Source: a virus. Taken from it: a stretch of DNA of 33,211 nt. Each line of letters starts with the position of its first letter. Position 1 is the stretch's first letter. Positions 32,045 through 33,211 of this stretch are shown piece after piece. The position numbers and the translations under genes were made by a program. A model generated the notes under the pieces. The model ran no database searches and had not been told where the DNA came from. It was given only the letters and a program-made list of their open reading frames with translations. The stretch spans positions 1 to 33,211 of IMG/VR virus record IMGVR_UViG_3300013133_000027. One strand, 5' to 3'.

Positions 32045-33211
32045 AACTACCATCATATCAAATTTAATTTATAACGAGGAGTACTGTAGAAAAGTTCTTC
32101 CTTTTATAAAAACGCAATACTTCAATGACAAAAAGGAAAGAGTTGTCTTTGAAATTGTTTGTGAGTTTGTAGTGAAGTATGGTAAGATGATTACCAAAGA
32201 AATCTTACATATTGAACTTGATAATCGTAAAGACATCTCTGATTCTGAATTAGCAGATTCAAATAAAATTGTAGCAAATATTACTGATAACTCTTCGGAT
32301 TATCAATGGTTACTTGATACTACTGAGAAGTGGTGTCGTGATCGTGCCATTTATTTGGCATTGATGGAATCAATTCAGATTGCTGATGATGAATCTGAGA
32401 AACAAAATCGTGATGCTATTCCACACATCTTAAGTGAAGCATTAGCAGTATCTTTTGATCACAATATCGGACATGACTACATTAACGACTTCGAATCTAG
32501 ATTCGAATTCTACCATAGAGACGAAGAGAAGATTCCTTTTGATTTGGAATTCTTCAACAAGATCACAAAAGGTGGTCTTCCTAATAAGACTCTCAATGTT
32601 GCTCTTGCAGGCACTGGCGTGGGTAAGTCTTTGTTTATGTGCCATCTTGCCAGTTCTGTTTTACTACAAAACAAAAATGTTTTGTATATCACTCTGGAGA
32701 TGTCTGAGGAAAAGATTGCAGAACGTATTGATGCAAATCTTTTGAACGTAAATATTCAATCTCTTATGAACTTGTCTCATGGTGATTTTGAAACTAAGAT
32801 CAATAAACTATCTAAAAAAACTCAAGGTAAATTAATTATTAAGGAGTATCCCACAGCATCTGCCCACTCTGGGCATTTCAAATCTTTGTTAAATGAATTG
32901 TCCCTGAAGAAATCATTTAAACCTGATATTATTTTTGTAGACTATTTGAATATTTGTGCATCATCTAGGTATAAAGGTTCCGCAGTAAATTCATACACCT
33001 ATGTAAAGTCAATAGCGGAAGAACTTCGTGGCCTTGCTGTTGAAAATAATGTTCCAATTGTAAGTGCTACTCAAACTACTCGTTCAGGTTATGGAAATTC
33101 TGATGTTGATCTTACCGACACATCAGAATCATTTGGTCTTCCTGCTACTGCTGATCTTATGTTTGCTCTCATATCATCTGAAGAACTAGATAACCTTGGA
33201 CAAATTATGGT
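32031..33211 (+). CDS. 41: Replicative helicase gp41, 3'-truncated by the window
   Basis: DnaB-type hexameric helicase; 393 codons are visible and the frame is open at the window edge. The N-terminal helical domain (1-165) leads to the RecA-type motor: Walker A AGTGVGKS (193-200), then LYITLEMSEEKIAERIDANL, Walker B IIFVDYLNIC, and VSATQTTRSGYGNSDVDLTD, where the Gln senses ATP. These match T4 gp41. The ATG at 32031 lies within the end of uvsX. The C-terminal residues and whatever follows are outside the window. Confidence 0.94.
   Translation, partial: MERIETTIISNLIYNEEYCRKVLPFIKTQYFNDKKERVVFEIVCEFVVKYGKMITKEILHIELDNRKDISDSELADSNKIVANITDNSSDYQWLLDTTEKWCRDRAIYLALMESIQIADDESEKQNRDAIPHILSEALAVSFDHNIGHDYINDFESRFEFYHRDEEKIPFDLEFFNKITKGGLPNKTLNVALAGTGVGKSLFMCHLASSVLLQNKNVLYITLEMSEEKIAERIDANLLNVNIQSLMNLSHGDFETKINKLSKKTQGKLIIKEYPTASAHSGHFKSLLNELSLKKSFKPDIIFVDYLNICASSRYKGSAVNSYTYVKSIAEELRGLAVENNVPIVSATQTTRSGYGNSDVDLTDTSESFGLPATADLMFALISSEELDNLGQIM

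Noticed and set aside
1-33211. Photosynthesis or carbon-metabolism auxiliary genes, CRISPR arrays, insertion sequences, integrase
   Set aside because: None could be recognised; the only host-like genes are hsp20, the CobS/MoxR ATPase and the DUF3110 protein.

Overview
The window is one contiguous, almost fully coding, single-strand (+) segment of an AT-rich T4-like myovirus genome. It carries the conserved T4 structural block and the T4 recombination and replication block. The organism is most probably a marine cyanophage (Kyanoviridae-type, infecting Synechococcus or Prochlorococcus). The pointers are a DUF3110 protein (a family of cyanobacteria and plants), an hsp20 small heat-shock protein with a late promoter, a CobS/MoxR-type ATPase, Sm-like proteins of the kind reported from cyanophage, and the order 17-18-19-20-67-21-22-23, uvsY-uvsW-55-47-46, 45-44-62-regA, 43-uvsX-41. 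No photosynthesis gene, tRNA or CRISPR array is present, so the host call rests on gene content and order and is an inference.

Layout. 1-10017: virion morphogenesis, with the C-terminal part of the large terminase (17), sheath (18), tube (19), portal (20), a small gp67-like core protein, an unassigned virion-type protein, prohead protease (21), scaffold (22) and major capsid protein (23), closed by a terminator at 10040-10065. Late promoters of the TATAAATA/CATAAATA type sit before 18, 20, 67 and 22. 10088-12936: a tube-fold tail protein, UvsY, UvsW and an Sm-like protein. A sigma70-type promoter (12985-13014) then starts 13037-16729: late sigma factor gp55, gp47, the DUF3110 protein, gp46 and a small basic protein whose 3' end contains two hairpins, the second a terminator.

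16750-21439: a 712-residue protein with an N-terminal HEVGH motif, a Ser/Asp/Glu linker and a C-terminal VWA/MIDAS domain (CobT-like layout); a late-promoter-driven putative virion protein; and a CobS/MoxR AAA+ ATPase whose Arg codons are almost all CGT. This is the least explained part of the window. 21429-26499: a second sigma70-type promoter, then a DUF3310-like protein, clamp (45), an unassigned protein, clamp loader (44), two unassigned proteins inserted between 44 and 62 (the second DruA/DUF4338-like), 62 and regA, ending in a terminator. 26511-27074: hsp20 as a monocistronic late unit. 27092-33211: a pol-beta-type nucleotidyltransferase-like protein, two more Sm-like paralogues that overlap by 101 nt, DNA polymerase (43, TTG start), uvsX, and helicase 41, cut by the window end.

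How the genes work together: gp43, gp45, gp44/62 and gp41 form the replisome. UvsX/UvsY/UvsW with gp46/47 run recombination-dependent replication. gp55 with gp45 would drive transcription from the TATAAATA late promoters. gp20, 67, 21, 22 and 23 build and mature the prohead, gp17 packages DNA, and gp18/19 form the tail. Genes are tightly packed with ATGA or few-base junctions, suggesting translational coupling.
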